This document shows, one piece after another, positions 47,019 through 57,130 of a stretch of DNA of 64,000 bases (the first letter of the stretch is position 1; each line of letters begins with the position of its first letter). This DNA comes from Phreatobacter stygius. GTDB taxonomy: Bacteria > Pseudomonadota > Alphaproteobacteria > Rhizobiales > Phreatobacteraceae. The stretch is taken from the NCBI RefSeq assembly GCF_005144885.1, contig NZ_CP039690.1, positions 2,617,001-2,681,000 of the forward strand. The letters run 5' to 3'. A model generated the notes under the pieces. It was not told where the DNA came from, made no database searches, and saw nothing but the letters and a program-made list of their open reading frames with translations. Both the position numbers and the translations under genes were made by a program.

Positions 47019-48050
47019 GTGACCGTGCTGAAGAGTGCCGAGATCGACCGGTTCCTGAAGAATCCGGATTCCGGCCGCGCCATTGCGCTGGTCTACGGGC
47101 CGGATTCCGGACTGGTCTCGGAACGTGCGCGCGCCATCGCAAAAGCCACGGTGCCGGATCTCGACGACCCCTTCTCGGTGATCCGGCTCGATGGCGACGT
47201 GCTCGCCGCCGACCCGGTGCGTCTTGCCGACGAGGCCAATACCATGGCGCTGTTCGGCGCCAGGCGGCTGATCTGGGTGCGCGCCGGCGAAAAGCCGATC
47301 GCCGCGGCGGTCACGCCGCTTCTCGCCGACCCGCCAACCGGCGCCTTCGTACTGATAGAGGCCGGTGATCTGAAGAAGAATGCAGCGCTCAGGGTCGAGA
47401 CCGAGCGCTCGGCGAAAGCCGCCGTCATTCCCTGCTATTCCGATGGCGAGGCCGACCTGAAACGGCTGATCGCCGAAGAGACCGCCGCCGCCGGCCTGAC
47501 CATGGAACCGCCGGCGATTGCCGCCCTGCTGACCTTCCTCGGCGGCGATCGCGCCGCCTCGCGCGCGGAAATCCAGAAGATCTGCCTCTACGCCCATGGC
47601 CAGGGCCATATCACGCTTGCCGACATCGAAGCGGTGGCCGGTGACAGCCTGGCGCTCGGCGTCGATGAGATCGTCGACGCCGCGGCCTCGGGCGACCCGA
47701 CGGCACTCGATCGCCTGCTGTTGCGGGCCGCAGCCTCCGGCGTCGCAGTGCCGCAGATCATGATCGCCATGGGCCGGCATTTGTCGGCGCTGCACAAGGC
47801 GCGCGTCGCGATCGAAAAGGGCGCGTCGATCAGCGCCGCGGCCGACCGTTTCGAGCCGCCGGTGTTTTTCCGGCGCAGGCCGGTCGTCGAGCGTCAGCTC
47901 GGCCTGTGGAACACCGGCCGCCTGGAGCGCGTCATGGCGCGTGTCGCCGAAGCCACTTTCGAAACCCGCATCAAGGCGGTGCTCGCCGAAGCTATCGTCA
48001 GCCGGACGCTGATGGCCATTGCCATGATCGCGCGCGCCGGCCGGAACTGA
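47019..48050 (+). CDS. holA: DNA polymerase III delta subunit
   Basis: 343-residue clamp-loader subunit that opens the beta clamp. It has the AAA+-like N-terminal domain (ALVYGPDSGLVSERARAI) without a working Walker A, and the C-terminal collar helices. GTG 47019 is preferred, giving MTVLKSAEID right before the conserved core and lying 4 bases after lptE; the open frame upstream to 46944 is only overlap with lptE. It is convergent with parB (16 bases). Confidence 0.93.
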   Translation: MTVLKSAEIDRFLKNPDSGRAIALVYGPDSGLVSERARAIAKATVPDLDDPFSVIRLDGDVLAADPVRLADEANTMALFGARRLIWVRAGEKPIAAAVTPLLADPPTGAFVLIEAGDLKKNAALRVETERSAKAAVIPCYSDGEADLKRLIAEETAAAGLTMEPPAIAALLTFLGGDRAASRAEIQKICLYAHGQGHITLADIEAVAGDSLALGVDEIVDAAASGDPTALDRLLLRAAASGVAVPQIMIAMGRHLSALHKARVAIEKGASISAAADRFEPPVFFRRRPVVERQLGLWNTGRLERVMARVAEATFETRIKAVLAEAIVSRTLMAIAMIARAGRN

Positions 48051-48066
48051 GCCGGCGAACCCGCGC

Positions 48067-48942
48067 TTAGCGCTGCAGGCGACGGCAGATATCGTCGAGC
48101 TGTTCCAATGACTTGTAGCGGATCTTGAGTTCGCCGCCCGAACCGCGGTGATCAACGGTCACGATCATGCCGAGCGCATCCGACAGGGCTTTTTCCAGTG
48201 CCTTGGTATCGGTGTCCTTCTCGACCCGCTCGCGCTGCCGTGGCGCCCGGCCCGAACGTTCGGCCTGTTCTTGGGCCAGCGCCTCGACCTGCCGGACATT
48301 CAACCCGCGCTCGACAATGTCGGCGGCAATCCGCTCCGGATCGTCATGGGCGAGCAAGGCGCGGGCATGGCCGGCGGTCAATTGTCCGTCGCGCAGGTAA
48401 TTCTGCACACGATCGGAGAGTTTCAGCAGGCGCAGGGTATTGGCGACATGGCTGCGGCTCTTGCCGATCACCTTGGCCATGTCGACCTGGCTATAGCCGA
48501 ACTGTTCGATCAGCTCGTTATAACCCAGCGCTTCTTCGAGCGGATTGAGATCGGCACGCTGGACGTTCTCGATGATCGCCAGTTCCAGCGCCTCACGGTC
48601 GCCCACCTCGACCAGGTGGATCGGCACCTCATGCTGGCCGGCCTGCTGGGCTGCCCGCCAACGCCGTTCGCCGGCAACAATCTCGAAGGCATCGACGGCG
48701 CCAGCGACCGCCCGAACGACAATCGGCTGGATGATGCCGCGTTCACGAATCGAATCGGCGAGCTCCTGCAGCTCTTCGTCCTTGAATATCCGCCTGGGAT
48801 TGCGCGGATTGGCCCGAATGAATTCGATGGGAACCCTGCGGGTGGAGCGAACCCGGTCGATGGCGGCGGATTCTTCGCCAACATCGCCGATCAGGGCAGC
48901 CAGGCCCCGGCCCAGACGCGATCTCGTCGCCTCTTCCGCCAT
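48067..48942 (-). CDS. parB: Chromosome-partitioning protein ParB
   Basis: 291-residue CTP-dependent DNA-binding clamp. The ParB/Srx-type N-domain (about 35-125) carries the CTP-binding GERRWRAAQ motif; the helix-turn-helix (about 140-185, YSQVDMAKVIGKSRSHVANTLR) binds parS, and the C-terminus dimerises. It loads at parS sites, three of which lie in this window. It sits 76 bases downstream of parA, with three GANTC sites in between. Confidence 0.96.
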   Translation of the reverse strand: MAEEATRSRLGRGLAALIGDVGEESAAIDRVRSTRRVPIEFIRANPRNPRRIFKDEELQELADSIRERGIIQPIVVRAVAGAVDAFEIVAGERRWRAAQQAGQHEVPIHLVEVGDREALELAIIENVQRADLNPLEEALGYNELIEQFGYSQVDMAKVIGKSRSHVANTLRLLKLSDRVQNYLRDGQLTAGHARALLAHDDPERIAADIVERGLNVRQVEALAQEQAERSGRAPRQRERVEKDTDTKALEKALSDALGMIVTVDHRGSGGELKIRYKSLEQLDDICRRLQR

Positions 48943-49018
48943 GATTCAACTCTCCTTCAACTCGGCTTCGAAACGAAGCGCCACATATGAATCGATGCGG
49001 GTCCGAATCGATATCGGA

Positions 49019-49831
49019 TCAGGCCGCGCGCAAATGCTTTTCACGCTGGATGATCTCGGAAGCGAGCCTGAGATAGGCTTGGCTTCCAACGCATTTCAGA
49101 TCGTAGAGCAGGACCGGCTTGCCGTAGCTCGGCGCCTCCGACACCCGCACATTGCGCGGGATGATGGTCTGATAGACCTTGTCGCCCATGAATTGGCGCA
49201 CATCGTCAACCACCTGGGCGGACAGATTGTTCCGCGCATCATACATGGTCAGGACGATGCCGTGGATGGTCAGCCCGGGGTTGAAGTTGGTCTTGACCTG
49301 CTCGACAGTCTTGATCAGCTGGGACAGGCCCTCCAGCGCGAAGAATTCGCACTGCAGCGGCACCAGAATGGCATTGGCCGCCGCCATGGCGTTGATGGTG
49401 AGCAGGTTGAGCGACGGCGGGCAGTCGATCAGCACATAGGAATAATCGCCACCGAGACCGCGGATCGCCTGCCTGAGCCGATAGGCCCGGTCCTTCTCCG
49501 TGGAGATCTCGATTTCGACACCGGACAGGTCCATGGTCGAGGGCGCAATCGAAAGCCGCGGCACCGACGTTTCCTGCACCGCTTCGGACAGCGTGAGGTC
49601 ACCGACCAGGACATGATAGGTCGAGCGGTTGCGCGCGCGCCGATCGATCCCCAGTCCGGTCGAGGCATTGCCTTGTGGATCGAGGTCGACGATCAGCACA
49701 CGTTCGCCAATGGCGGCGAGCGCGGTCCCCAGATTGATCGCGGTGGTCGTCTTGCCCACCCCGCCCTTCTGATTGGCGAGCGCGAGAACCCTGGGACCGG
49801 TCAACGGAAGAGACGAAGAGAGCATCGCCAT
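49019..49831 (-). CDS. parA: Chromosome-partitioning ATPase ParA
   Basis: 270-residue Walker-type ATPase that moves the ParB-parS complex. The deviant Walker A is KGGVGKTTT (22-30), with the second Lys used across the dimer. ATG 49831 is used; the frame stays open upstream to 49948, but that part overlaps rsmG. Here the gap to rsmG (49858) is 26 bases, so rsmG-parA-parB are probably cotranscribed. Confidence 0.96.
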   Translation of the reverse strand: MAMLSSSLPLTGPRVLALANQKGGVGKTTTAINLGTALAAIGERVLIVDLDPQGNASTGLGIDRRARNRSTYHVLVGDLTLSEAVQETSVPRLSIAPSTMDLSGVEIEISTEKDRAYRLRQAIRGLGGDYSYVLIDCPPSLNLLTINAMAAANAILVPLQCEFFALEGLSQLIKTVEQVKTNFNPGLTIHGIVLTMYDARNNLSAQVVDDVRQFMGDKVYQTIIPRNVRVSEAPSYGKPVLLYDLKCVGSQAYLRLASEIIQREKHLRAA

Positions 49832-49857
49832 GACGAACCGTCCGACGTTGGATGTGA

Positions 49858-50514
49858 TCAGGAAGGAACTGGAGCCGCGTTTCTGAGCGTGACGATACGC
49901 GCCTGAGAGTCCGTCGCGCTGGGCGTCAATACGGGATCGAGTGTCCAATATTTAGCGGCTTCCGTCAATTCACGCGCTACATCTTGTCCCTTGAGGAAGA
50001 GTCCTATCGCTCCAGTTTTCAACAGATCATGGCTGAGTGTGATCAATTCGGTGAGCGGCGCGAGCGCCCGGGCGGTCACCACGTCAACCGGTCCATGCCA
50101 GTTTGCCACGACATCTTCGATACGCGCGGCATGGATGGTGGCCGGAACCTTCATGATCCGCGCCGCTTCGCGCAGGAACGCCGCCTTGCCGAGCTTGCTT
50201 TCGACGCAATGGATCCGGGCGCCGGGCTGATCCGCGAGGGCCGCCGCGATGACCAGGCCCGGCAGGCCTGCGCCTGAGCCGAGGTCAACCCAGATCCGGC
50301 CCGCCGGCACGAATTTGACCAATTGCAGGCAGTCGGCGATGTGACGGGTCCACACGGCGGCCAGCGTCGCCGGCGCCACCAGATTTTTGGTCGGGTTCCA
50401 CCGGCGCAGCAGGTCGACATAGAGCACCAGGCGCTCCAGCGTTTCACGTGAAACCGCCACGCCGGCTGTCGCCGCGGCACGCTGCGCCTCGCCGATCTCG
50501 CGCTGATCCGCCAT
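49858..50514 (-). CDS. rsmG: 16S rRNA m7G527 methyltransferase
   Basis: 218-residue methyltransferase that modifies G527 of 16S rRNA. SAM motif I is VDLGSGAGLPGLVIA. It is encoded between mnmG (9 bases) and parA, as in most bacteria near the origin. A parS site lies inside the gene, near its 5' end (50440-50455), and encodes part of the N-terminal VSRETLE stretch, so the site is kept within coding constraint. Confidence 0.95.
   Translation of the reverse strand: MADQREIGEAQRAAATAGVAVSRETLERLVLYVDLLRRWNPTKNLVAPATLAAVWTRHIADCLQLVKFVPAGRIWVDLGSGAGLPGLVIAAALADQPGARIHCVESKLGKAAFLREAARIMKVPATIHAARIEDVVANWHGPVDVVTARALAPLTELITLSHDLLKTGAIGLFLKGQDVARELTEAAKYWTLDPVLTPSATDSQARIVTLRNAAPVPS
50440..50455. 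promoter_or_regulatory. parS site inside rsmG
   Basis: GTTTCACGTGAAAC (50441-50454) is a perfect 14-bp palindrome matching the core of the parS consensus TGTTTCACGTGAAACA; the outer bases are C and C. It is within the rsmG coding sequence and 1.5 kb from parB. Confidence 0.88.
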
Positions 50515-50523
50515 TGCCGCCTC

Positions 50524-52398
50524 TCAAGCTGCGTCGAGTGCGCGGGCACGGCGCGCCCAGACCGCAATCAAGGTCAGCGCCGCAGGCGTCATGCCGTCCA
50601 TCCGGCCGGCCTGGCCCAGGGTCCTGGGCTTGGTCAAGGTCAGTTTGGCTCGGATCTCGTTCGACAAGCCCGGTATGGCCTCGACATCCCAATCCTCGGG
50701 CAGCGTCACGTCCTCGTCGCGCCGATAGGCTTCCGCCTCTGCGGCTTGCCGGCCGAGATAGACGGCATAACGCGCATCCGTCTCGACCTGCTCGCTCAAG
50801 CGCGCATCGACACCGTTCAAAGCCGGCCAGACCTTGGCGAGGTCGGCCCAGGCAATATCAGGTCGCGACAGAAGCTCGAAGCCGCTGCGCCTGATCCCGT
50901 CGTGATTCAACGCCATCCCATGCTTGGCCGCTTCATTCGGTGTCAGGCTCAGCGCGCGCACCTGGTTGCGCAGGTTGTCCAGGGCCTCAACTTTGGTCCG
51001 GAACCGAATCGATCGTTCCGCCCCGACACAGCCGATCGCCAGGCCCTTGCCGGTCAATCTCTGATCGGCATTGTCGGCGCGCAATGTCAGGCGATATTCC
51101 GCCCGTGACGTGAACATGCGATAGGGCTCGCTGACGCCACGCGTGGTCAGGTCGTCGATCATCACGCCGAGATAGGACTCGTCGCGGCCGAAGCTGATAC
51201 CCTCGCCGCCTCCGGCACGCCGGGCTGCATTCAAGCCGGCGACCAGTCCCTGGCCCGCCGCCTCCTCGTAACCCGTCGTGCCATTGATCTGGCCGGCAAG
51301 GAAAAGTCCGCTCAGCCGACGCGCCTCGAGTGTCGCCCGGAGCTCGCGCGGATCGACATGATCATATTCGATGGCATAACCAAAGCGCGTGATGGTGACC
51401 CGTTCCAGGCCCGGAATGGTGCGCAGGAAAGCCTCCTGGACATCCTCGGGCAAGGAGGTCGACAGCCCATTCGGATAGACGGTCGGGTCCTCGAGCCCTT
51501 CCGGCTCCAGGAAAATCTGGTGACCGTCGCGGTCGCCAAATCGCACCACCTTGTCCTCGATGGAGGGGCAATAGCGCGGCCCTACTCCTTCGATCCGACC
51601 GCCATACATGGCCGAGCGGGACAGGTTGTCGCGGATCAGCTGGTGCGTCGCGGCTGTCGTCCGGGTAATACCGCAGGCGATCTGGCGATTGACGATCCGA
51701 TCGGTCAGGGCTGAAAAAGGTTCCGGATCCGAATCGGCCTGCTGGCTTTCCAAACTCGCCCAATCAATGGTCCGCCCATCGAGCCGCGCCGGCGTGCCCG
51801 TCTTGAGCCTGCCCAGCGCGAAGCCATGGCTCATCAGGCTCGCGGCAAGGCCGAGGCTCGGCGCCTCGCCGGCGCGACCCGCCGGGACCTGCTTCTCACC
51901 AATATGGATCATGCCGCGCAGGAACGTACCCGTGGTGATCACCAAGGCAGCACAGGACAGGGAACGACCGTCCTGCAGCTCCAGGCCGACAACCCGTCCC
52001 GCCATCACGTCGATCGCGCGCGCTTCGGCCTCGACCACCGTCAGGCCTGGCTGATTGCGGATCGCCTCCTGCATCGCCGCCGCATAGAGCCCGCGATCGG
52101 CCTGTGTCCGAGGCCCACGGACGGCTGGCCCCTTGCGCCGGTTCAACACACGGAACTGGATGCCGCCGGCATCCGCGACCTTGCCCATCAGTCCGTCAAG
52201 GGCATCCACCTCGCGAACCAGGTGGCCCTTGCCAAGCCCGCCAATGGCCGGATTGCAGGACATCGCGCCGACCGTCTCAAAACGGTGCGTGACAAGGGCG
52301 GTCCGGGCGCCCATGCGCGCAGCGGCCGCCGCTGCCTCGCAGCCAGCATGCCCGCCGCCGATCACCACGACGTCAAATGCCAATTCTCGGTCCGTCAT
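50524..52398 (-). CDS. mnmG: tRNA uridine-5-carboxymethylaminomethyl modification enzyme MnmG
   Basis: 624-residue FAD enzyme (GidA) that with MnmE modifies wobble U34. The FAD motif is [13 protein letters not shown] near the N-terminus; the family stretch [15 protein letters not shown] is present. The gene follows mnmE by 176 bases, a gap that holds a parS site and GANTC sites, and precedes rsmG by 9 bases. Confidence 0.96.
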   Translation of the reverse strand: MTDRELAFDVVVIGGGHAGCEAAAAAARMGARTALVTHRFETVGAMSCNPAIGGLGKGHLVREVDALDGLMGKVADAGGIQFRVLNRRKGPAVRGPRTQADRGLYAAAMQEAIRNQPGLTVVEAEARAIDVMAGRVVGLELQDGRSLSCAALVITTGTFLRGMIHIGEKQVPAGRAGEAPSLGLAASLMSHGFALGRLKTGTPARLDGRTIDWASLESQQADSDPEPFSALTDRIVNRQIACGITRTTAATHQLIRDNLSRSAMYGGRIEGVGPRYCPSIEDKVVRFGDRDGHQIFLEPEGLEDPTVYPNGLSTSLPEDVQEAFLRTIPGLERVTITRFGYAIEYDHVDPRELRATLEARRLSGLFLAGQINGTTGYEEAAGQGLVAGLNAARRAGGGEGISFGRDESYLGVMIDDLTTRGVSEPYRMFTSRAEYRLTLRADNADQRLTGKGLAIGCVGAERSIRFRTKVEALDNLRNQVRALSLTPNEAAKHGMALNHDGIRRSGFELLSRPDIAWADLAKVWPALNGVDARLSEQVETDARYAVYLGRQAAEAEAYRRDEDVTLPEDWDVEAIPGLSNEIRAKLTLTKPRTLGQAGRMDGMTPAALTLIAVWARRARALDAA

Positions 52399-52545
52399 CT
52401 TGCACGCGCCATCGGATTCAAATGTCTTCCTAGCCGGCCGGGTCAGTCAGGTCAAAAGCCAAAAGGCCGAATGAGGCGGTCCTCTCCTGCCGGGGCGTTG
52501 AACGGATCGAACCGGAGCCGAATCGACTCGGTTTGCGCCACCGTC

Positions 52546-52561
52546 GGTTTCACGTGAAACA
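52546..52561. promoter_or_regulatory. parS site between mnmE and mnmG
   Basis: GGTTTCACGTGAAACA differs from the parS consensus TGTTTCACGTGAAACA at only the first base. It lies in the gap between the mnmE stop and the mnmG start, 3.6 kb from parB. A GAATC-GACTC pair (52520-52529) is 17 bases away. Confidence 0.93.
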
Positions 52562-52574
52562 CTGCGGAGTCATT

Positions 52575-53927
52575 TCATTTACCGATGCAGAAGGATGAGA
52601 AGACCACATCGAGCACAGCCTCGACATCGACCCGTCCGGTTGCGCGGCCTAAGGCGGAGAGACCGGCCCGGAGATTTTCGGCGACAAGCTCAGTTTCCTG
52701 AGACCAATCGCGAATCAATAGACCGTCCGCCAACGCCCGGTGCAGATCCGCGAAGACCGCCCTGTGCCGTTCGCGGACCAGCACCGCCGGTTCGCCGCCT
52801 GCGTGATCGCGGCCGAACGTGGCCAGGTCGGCCAGAAGTTCCCGGATACCGATCCCCTCCACGGCGGAAATGCGGTGCCGAAAGAAATGATCGGCGGCCA
52901 TATCGGGACCGAATCGATCGATCTGGGTCTGGACATGCCAGATCTTGACCTCCTGGCCGGCATCCCAGTCCGGGTCGATCACCGCCTCGGCGTCAGCCGA
53001 TTGCAGGAACAGGACCAGATCTGCGGAGCGGATGCGCGAGCGCGCGCGCCGGATACCTTCAAGCTCGATCGGGTCAGCGCCGGCGCGCAGGCCGGCGGTG
53101 TCGGTCAGCACGAAGGCGACACCATCGAGATCAAGGTGAACCTCCAGGGCATCACGGGTCGTGCCGGCGATCGGAGAGACGATGGCGACGTCGCGCCCAG
53201 CCAATGTGTTCAGCAAGGTCGACTTTCCGGCATTGGGCGGGCCGGCAATGGCAACCCGCAAGCCATCCCGGATGCGCTCGCCGCGGTCACTGTCCGCCAG
53301 CAGCGCCAGCACCTGCCGGTCGAGTTCCTCGATCCGCCGGCGCGCATCGCCAAGTGCCGACGTCCCGACATCGTCCTCATCGGGAAAGTCTATCGTCGCC
53401 TCGACCAGCGCCAGGGCGTTGACCAGATTGACCCGCAAGGCCTCGCCGACATTGGCAATCCGGCCGCCATATTGCGCATAGGCTTGTCGGCGCTGGGCCT
53501 CGGTCTCCGCCGCGAGCAGATCGGCCAGGCCCTCGACCGCTGCAAGGTCGAGCTTGCCGTTCTCAAAGGCGCGACGGGTGAATTCGCCCGGCTCGGCCGG
53601 CCGGACGCCGTCGACCGTCAGCACGGCACGGAGCGTTGCCGCCGTAACGGCGCGTCCGCCATGGACCTGCAGTTCGGCGACGTCTTCGCCGGTAAAGCTG
53701 CGAGGTGCTGGAAACCACAGCACCAGAGCCGAATCGATCGGTGTACCGCCAACTGGATCGTAGAGAGTTGAATAGGTCGCGACACGAGGTCGAGGCAGGC
53801 GCCGGGTGAGCGCGCGCAGGACATGGCCTGCGGCCGGCCCGGAAATCCGCAGAATGGCCACCCCGGCCATACCGGGCGCGGTGGAAATAGCCGCGATTGT
53901 CTTCACCGGCGCCATCTCTCGTGGCAT
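52575..53927 (-). CDS. mnmE: tRNA modification GTPase MnmE
   Basis: 450-residue GTPase (TrmE). It has the formyl-THF-binding N-domain, a G domain with G1 GPPNAGKST and G3 DTAG, and the C-terminal CIGK that carries the active-site Cys. It partners MnmG in making cmnm5U34. Start ATG 53927 or Met5 (53915); no ribosome site separates them. It follows rho after 105 bases that include a strong hairpin. Confidence 0.95.
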   Translation of the reverse strand: MPREMAPVKTIAAISTAPGMAGVAILRISGPAAGHVLRALTRRLPRPRVATYSTLYDPVGGTPIDSALVLWFPAPRSFTGEDVAELQVHGGRAVTAATLRAVLTVDGVRPAEPGEFTRRAFENGKLDLAAVEGLADLLAAETEAQRRQAYAQYGGRIANVGEALRVNLVNALALVEATIDFPDEDDVGTSALGDARRRIEELDRQVLALLADSDRGERIRDGLRVAIAGPPNAGKSTLLNTLAGRDVAIVSPIAGTTRDALEVHLDLDGVAFVLTDTAGLRAGADPIELEGIRRARSRIRSADLVLFLQSADAEAVIDPDWDAGQEVKIWHVQTQIDRFGPDMAADHFFRHRISAVEGIGIRELLADLATFGRDHAGGEPAVLVRERHRAVFADLHRALADGLLIRDWSQETELVAENLRAGLSALGRATGRVDVEAVLDVVFSSFCIGK

Positions 53928-53932
53928 TCACC

Positions 53933-53950
53933 CACGGCGTTGTCGCCGTG
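53933..53950. repeat. 7-bp perfect hairpin between rho and mnmE
   Basis: CACGGCG, loop TTGT, CGCCGTG. It sits 6 bases upstream of the mnmE start on the minus strand, so it could hide the mnmE ribosome site or end a fraction of rho transcripts. No U run follows, which argues against a simple intrinsic terminator. Confidence 0.5.
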
Positions 53951-53967
53951 AGCATCGTTCCGCATAC

Positions 53968-54050
53968 GAATCGGTGGTCATATGGGCCGCCAGGACTCGC
54001 ACAGGTTGTTTCGCCTGCGAATCGGTAAGGCCCTACGTGTTCATCGAATC
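53968..54050. promoter_or_regulatory. Four evenly spaced GANTC sites between rho and mnmE
   Basis: GANTC occurs at 53968, 53994, 54019 and 54046. The gaps are 26, 25 and 27 bases, near 2.5 helical turns. The first two and the third lie in the gap; the last is in the end of rho. They may mark CcrM/GcrA control of mnmE. Confidence 0.45.
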
Positions 54051-55298
54051 GAAGAAATCGCCATTGGTCTTGGTCTGGCGCAACTTGTCGAGCAGGAACT
54101 CGATCGCGTCGACCGTGCCCATCGGATTGAGGATGCGGCGCAGCACATACATCTTCTTCAGAATGTCGGGCGCGACCAGCAGCTCTTCCTTGCGGGTGCC
54201 GGATCGGGTGATGTCGATCGACGGGAAAGTGCGCTTGTCGGCAACCTTGCGGTCCAGGATGATTTCCGAGTTACCGGTGCCCTTGAACTCTTCGAAGATC
54301 ACTTCGTCCATGCGGCTGCCGGTATCGATCAGGGCGGTCGCAATGATCGTCAGCGAGCCACCTTCCTCGATATTGCGGGCGGCGCCAAAGAAGCGCTTCG
54401 GGCGCTGCAGGGCGTTGGCGTCGACACCACCGGTCAGCACCTTGCCGGAGGACGGCACGACGGTGTTGTAGGCGCGGCCGAGCCGGGTGATCGAATCAAG
54501 CAAGATGACGACGTCCCGTCCATGCTCGACCAGGCGCTTCGCCTTCTCGATCACCATTTCGGCGACCTGAACGTGACGTGTCGCAGGCTCGTCGAAGGTC
54601 GAGGAAATCACCTCGCCATTCACCGAGCGCTGCATGTCGGTGACTTCTTCGGGCCGCTCGTCGATCAGCAGCACGATCAGATAACATTCCGGATGATTGC
54701 GGGTGATCGACTGCGCGATGTTCTGCAGCAGCACGGTCTTGCCGGTCCGCGGCGGCGCGACGATCAGCGCGCGCTGGCCTTTGCCGATCGGCACGACCAC
54801 ATCCATCACGCGCGCCGAGAAATCCTTCTTGGTCAGATCCTCGTTTTCGAGCTTGATCCGCTGGTTCGGGTAAAGCGGCGTCAGATTGTCGAAATTGACC
54901 TTGTGACGGGCCTTTTCCGGCTCCTCGAAATTGATCAGATTGACCTTCAGCAGCGCGAAATAGCGCTCGCCTTCTTTCGGCGAACGGATCTGGCCCTCGA
55001 TCGTATCGCCGGTGCGAAGACCAAACCGGCGGATTTGAGAGGGCGAGACGTAGATATCGTCCGGGCCGGCGAGATAATTGGCGTCCGGCGAGCGCAGGAA
55101 GCCGAAACCGTCCTGCAGCACCTCGACGACACCTTCGCCGATGATTTCAATGTCTTGTGCCGCCAGCTGTTTCAGGCAGGCGAACATCATCTCCTGCTTG
55201 CGCAGCGTCGAGGCATTCTCAACCTGCAGCTCTTCGGCGAAAGCCAGGAGCTCGGTGGGCGATTTGGTCTTGATGTCTTGGAGTTTGATCTGCTGCAT
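54033..55298 (-). CDS. rho: Transcription termination factor Rho
   Basis: 421-residue hexameric RNA-dependent helicase. The N-terminal RNA-binding domain (about 50-120, [29 protein letters not shown]) is intact, and the ATPase has Walker A PPRTGKTV and Walker [14 protein letters not shown] 55298 gives the normal family length; the frame is open further upstream but unlike Rho. About 270 bases without a gene precede it, consistent with the long autoregulated leader found before rho elsewhere. Confidence 0.97.
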   Translation of the reverse strand: MQQIKLQDIKTKSPTELLAFAEELQVENASTLRKQEMMFACLKQLAAQDIEIIGEGVVEVLQDGFGFLRSPDANYLAGPDDIYVSPSQIRRFGLRTGDTIEGQIRSPKEGERYFALLKVNLINFEEPEKARHKVNFDNLTPLYPNQRIKLENEDLTKKDFSARVMDVVVPIGKGQRALIVAPPRTGKTVLLQNIAQSITRNHPECYLIVLLIDERPEEVTDMQRSVNGEVISSTFDEPATRHVQVAEMVIEKAKRLVEHGRDVVILLDSITRLGRAYNTVVPSSGKVLTGGVDANALQRPKRFFGAARNIEEGGSLTIIATALIDTGSRMDEVIFEEFKGTGNSEIILDRKVADKRTFPSIDITRSGTRKEELLVAPDILKKMYVLRRILNPMGTVDAIEFLLDKLRQTKTNGDFFDSMNT

Positions 55299-55568
55299 CG
55301 GAACCGCAAAGGGGTGGGACGGCCGAGGGCGCGGAACAAAAATGAACCGGAACCGCACCGTAAGGAGGAGGGAATGAAAGTCGCAGATCGCGAGGGAATG
55401 CGGGGCCGGGGAGGCCTCTATCCGGATCAAGGAGCGGCACGCAACGGTGCTACTGCAGATGACCCTGTCTGCGTTTGGGAGGCGCCCATGGAATAAGCGT
55501 TGCGCTTGGCAATTGCAAGCCCTGCCGGCGCCGAGTTTGCCGGCGCCCCGGACCGGCCGGTGGCCGGC
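55299..55568 (-). promoter_or_regulatory. rho upstream region and probable leader
   Basis: No gene is seen in these 270 bases between hemJ and rho. A near-palindrome GCTTGGCAATTGCAAGC lies at 55504-55520, with TTGCAA and TATTCC 17 bases apart on the minus strand as a weak promoter guess. GGCGCC arms (55525-55545) may close the hemJ transcript. A long untranslated leader before rho would fit Rho autoregulation. Confidence 0.4.
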
Positions 55569-56099
55569 TCAAAACGGCTTGACGACCACCAGAATCACCA
55601 CCGCGATCATGATCATCGTCGGCACCTCGTTCATGACACGCCAGTGCCTGGCGCTTCTCCTATTGCGATCCTCGGCAAAAGCCCGCACAGCGCCGGCGAA
55701 ATAGCCGTGAACCCCGGACAGGGCGAAGACCAGCGCCAGCTTGGCATGCAGCCATCCGCCCCGGAAGCCGAAGCTCGACCAGGCGAGCCAGAGCCCCAGG
55801 ACCCAGGTCATGATCATCGCCGGGTTGATGATATATTCGAGCAACCTGGCTTCCATCGTCTTGAACGTCTCGGAAGCCTCCGAGCCAGGCGCGGCAGCGC
55901 AGTGATAAACAAAAAGCCGTGGCAGATAGAGCATGCCGGCCATCCACGAGATCACCGCGATCACATGGAAGGCCTTGATCCAGAGCACTGCGCTTGCCGG
56001 CGCGAGCCAGGCAAGCCCAAAGGCCGAGGCCGTGGTGATAGCCAGCGCCGTCAGCGCCCGCCTGGCCCGATCGGCGCCGGTCATTCGAGGCCCGGCCAT
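55569..56099 (-). CDS. hemJ: Protoporphyrinogen oxidase HemJ
   Basis: 176-residue membrane protein with four or five hydrophobic segments. The haem-linked His is in WIKAFHVIAVISWMAGMLYLP, and MNEVPTMIMIAVVILVV closes the chain. HemJ oxidises protoporphyrinogen IX in bacteria lacking HemG and HemY. ATG 56099 overlaps the hemE stop (TGATG); a GTG one codon upstream is also possible. Coupled to hemE, so two late haem steps are coexpressed near the origin. Confidence 0.94.
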   Translation of the reverse strand: MAGPRMTGADRARRALTALAITTASAFGLAWLAPASAVLWIKAFHVIAVISWMAGMLYLPRLFVYHCAAAPGSEASETFKTMEARLLEYIINPAMIMTWVLGLWLAWSSFGFRGGWLHAKLALVFALSGVHGYFAGAVRAFAEDRNRRSARHWRVMNEVPTMIMIAVVILVVVKPF

Positions 56100-57130
56100 C
56101 ACGACCTCCAGGCGCGAACCCGCGCAATCATCTGCTCGACATGAGCGATCGGTGTCGGTGGCAGAATGCCGTGGCCGAGATTGAAGACGTAGCGGCCGCC
56201 GGCATAATCGGAAAGCGCCTGATCGACAGCTTGCTCCAGCGCATCACCGCCGGCGAGCAGCACCAGAGGATCGATATTGCCCTGAACCGCAACCTTCGGC
56301 TGGATCTCGCGCCTGACGAAGTCGGCATCCGCAGTCCAATCGAGACCGACCGCATCGGCCTGCGTGCCGTCGACCGTCAGCTTGAGCCGGAAGCTCGCAC
56401 CCTTCGGGAAAACGATGACCGGCACGCCAGGCACGGCCCGCTTGACCCCGGCGACGATGCGCGCGGTTGGTTCAACCGACCAGCGTGCAAATTCCGACGC
56501 CGGCAGAATCCCCGCCCAGGTGTCGAAGATCTGCACCGCGTCGGCGCCGGCCCTGATCTGCCCGACGAGATAGCTGATCGAAGCCTCGACCAGCCGGTCG
56601 ATCAGCAGGGCGAAGCCGGCCGGATCGCGATAAGCGAAAAGCCGGGCAGCCATCTGATCCTCGCCACCTCGGCCGGCGATCATATAGGTCGCCACCGTCC
56701 AGGGCGCCCCGCAGAAGCCGAGCAAGGTCACATCCTGGGGCAAGCCCGCCTTGACCTGACGAACGGTCTCATAGACCGGCTCCACGATCGTCCCATCGAG
56801 ATCATCGGAAAGCCTCTTCAGAGCCTCGCGGTCGGCGACCGGATCGAGCCTTGGGCCCTCGCCGGCTTCGAAGGTTACCCGCTGACCAAGCGCATGGGGC
56901 ACGACCAGGATGTCGGAAAACAGGATCGCCCCGTCGAAACCGAAACGCCGGATCGGCTGCAGGGTGACCTCGGCCGCCTTTTCCGGATTGAAGCACAGGT
57001 TCAGGAACGATCCCGCCTCGGCGCGCAGGGCGCGATATTCCGGCAGATAACGTCCGGCCTGGCGCATCATCCAGATCGGCGGGGTCGGTTGCCGGTCGCC
57101 CTTCAGGACGGAGAGGAGGGACTTTGTCAC
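56099..57130 (-). CDS. hemE: Uroporphyrinogen decarboxylase
   Basis: 343-residue enzyme making coproporphyrinogen III. The N-terminal [17 protein letters not shown] motif holds the Arg residues that bind the substrate, and the GFCGAPWT segment is intact. It is transcribed away from the intergenic region that I assign as oriC, exactly as in Caulobacter. The hemJ start overlaps its stop. Confidence 0.97.
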   Translation of the reverse strand: MTKSLLSVLKGDRQPTPPIWMMRQAGRYLPEYRALRAEAGSFLNLCFNPEKAAEVTLQPIRRFGFDGAILFSDILVVPHALGQRVTFEAGEGPRLDPVADREALKRLSDDLDGTIVEPVYETVRQVKAGLPQDVTLLGFCGAPWTVATYMIAGRGGEDQMAARLFAYRDPAGFALLIDRLVEASISYLVGQIRAGADAVQIFDTWAGILPASEFARWSVEPTARIVAGVKRAVPGVPVIVFPKGASFRLKLTVDGTQADAVGLDWTADADFVRREIQPKVAVQGNIDPLVLLAGGDALEQAVDQALSDYAGGRYVFNLGHGILPPTPIAHVEQMIARVRAWRS

